Source of the DNA: Catenulispora acidiphila DSM 44928
Lineage (GTDB): Bacteria; Actinomycetota; Actinomycetes; Streptomycetales; Catenulisporaceae
NCBI RefSeq assembly: GCF_000024025.1
Contig: NC_013131.1
Span: 9,280,229-9,344,228 of the forward strand
DNA: 64,000 bases
Direction: 5' to 3'
Shown piece after piece: positions 63,303 to 64,000 of the stretch; the first letter of the stretch is position 1, and each line of letters opens with the position of its first letter. Under the pieces are notes generated by a model. That model saw only the letters and a program-made list of their open reading frames with translations, made no database searches and was not told the origin of the DNA. Both the position numbers and the translations under genes were made by a program.

Positions 63303-64000
63303 ATGAGGTCCTTTCGGAGCCGACGACACAACGGCGTGTCCGTCGCCCGGGCCGGACGGGTGCTGCTGGCACTCGGCGTGGCCGCGGCGGCAGGTTGTTC
63401 GGCGACCAGCACAGCCAAGCCGGCGCCGTCTCACAGCGCGATGTCTCAGAACACGATGTCTCAGAGCACGGTGCCGATCGTGAAGCTCGACGGACCGGTC
63501 TACGGAAAGCCGGCCGACGGCGGCGACCGGGTGTTCGCCGCGACAGAGAACGACACGGTCTACGCGCTCTCCCCGACCGACGGGTCGGTGGTGTGGAGCA
63601 AGCATTTGGCCGAGCCCTTCCACCCGCACGGATGCGGGAACATCGTCCCGCTGGGGATCACCGGCGCTCCGGTCTTCGATCCCGATTCCCATCTTCTGTA
63701 CGTGGTCGCCGAGGACGCGAGCGCACACCACGTGCTGTACGGACTCGCCGCGGCGGACGGGCACGTGGTCTCCCAGGTGGCGGTCGACCCGCCGGTCGGC
63801 GATCGCGGGTACCAGCAACAGCGTTCGGCGCTGACCTTGTGGCACGGACATGTGTTCGCGGCGTTCGGCGGGCTGTACGGCGACTGCGGCACGTATACCG
63901 GCGCGGTCGCATCCGTCGACAACGCTTCGGGATCCGTGAACTGGTTCGAGGCCTCGACAAGCGGACGCGGCGGCATGTGGGCGCCCGGAACGGCGGCGGC
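63303..64000 (+). CDS. PQQ-type beta-propeller lipoprotein, C-terminus off the window edge
   Basis: The first 232 residues of an exported protein are visible. It has an Arg-rich start, a hydrophobic stretch and a lipobox, LALGVAAAAGCSA (Cys32), so it is probably a lipoprotein. A MSQNT/MSQST repeat follows. Propeller strands then read GKPADGGDRVFAATENDTVY, ALSPTDGSVVWSKHL and VYGLAAADGHV-like blocks (YGLAAADGHVVSQV, ASVDNASGSVNWFE), each ending in the DGxxxW turn of PQQ/WD-type repeats. The start is ATG 63303 with weak ribosome sequence. The real end lies outside the window. It could be a surface-exposed binding protein; no PQQ-enzyme residues are claimed. Confidence 0.82.
   Translation, partial: MRSFRSRRHNGVSVARAGRVLLALGVAAAAGCSATSTAKPAPSHSAMSQNTMSQSTVPIVKLDGPVYGKPADGGDRVFAATENDTVYALSPTDGSVVWSKHLAEPFHPHGCGNIVPLGITGAPVFDPDSHLLYVVAEDASAHHVLYGLAAADGHVVSQVAVDPPVGDRGYQQQRSALTLWHGHVFAAFGGLYGDCGTYTGAVASVDNASGSVNWFEASTSGRGGMWAPGTAA

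Overview
The window is a 64-kb piece of a very GC-rich actinomycete chromosome. GTG and TTG starts are frequent and genes are densely packed. Much of the gene order matches the conserved core of Streptomyces-type genomes: amtB-glnK-glnD beside nsdA and ftsY; smc; a DUF177-rpmF-rnc-mutM block; coaD-rsmD-recG-DAK beside rpmB; thiL; ddl; gpsA-plsC; cofC; hupS; leuCD beside ndgR. Lineage-specific genes break up this core. A filamentous actinomycete outside Streptomyces proper (for example a Catenulispora relative) would fit, but the genus is inference; no rRNA or other decisive marker is present.

Layout. 1-2776: a UvrD/PcrA helicase (C-terminus off the window edge) and a PIG-L deacetylase. 2828-8726: glnD, glnK, amtB and nsdA on the minus strand. 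8953-11269: a shortened primase/polymerase-like protein, a 90-bp tandem repeat array, then ftsY. 11325-13692: a two-gene WXG100-like pair, an OsmC protein and a GNAT acetyltransferase. 13709-17761: smc and a small coiled-coil gene. 18209-28266: an envelope region with two secreted CAP-domain proteins, three large multi-pass membrane proteins (WsfD-like, DUF2142-like, YfhO-like) and a UDP-galactopyranose-mutase-like flavoprotein. 28214-30802: mutM, rnc, rpmF and DUF177. 31028-34266: a divergent secreted pair (glycine-rich protein; PIG-L plus propeller/lectin-like repeats). 34416-41211: a DivIVA-like Q/Y-rich protein, coaD, rsmD, recG and a DAK2 protein, all on the minus strand. 41508: rpmB. 41851-45975: egtABCD, the ergothioneine operon. 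46189-50850: thiD, a GNAT, and a LysR regulator with YciI, Dabb and MFS genes. 50913-58485: thiL, Lrp, DUF3515, ddl, MFS, gpsA, plsC, cofC and a small OB-like protein. 59171-64000: hupS, a small unknown, leuD, leuC, ndgR and the start of a PQQ-type propeller lipoprotein.

How the genes work together. The nitrogen block couples an ammonium channel, its PII protein and the PII-modifying enzyme by 4-nt and 1-nt overlaps. The egt genes overlap by 1-4 nt and encode the route from cysteine, glutamate and histidine to the thiol-histidine betaine, without egtE nearby. The LysR gene and its neighbours share two nearly identical T-N11-A palindromes, one in each divergent intergenic region, which suggests a small unrecognised regulon. 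The membrane glycosyltransferase-like proteins around 20-28 kb look like a cell-surface glycan locus.

Sequence oddities not explained by genes include a 90-bp x5 tandem repeat that runs into the 3' end of a coding sequence, a degenerate ~91-bp repeat upstream of hupS, and a seven-unit 18-bp repeat between recG and rsmD. Several conserved enzymes (ThiL, GlnD, the DUF2142 protein) carry low-complexity insertions. Several near-perfect hairpins mark gene ends.
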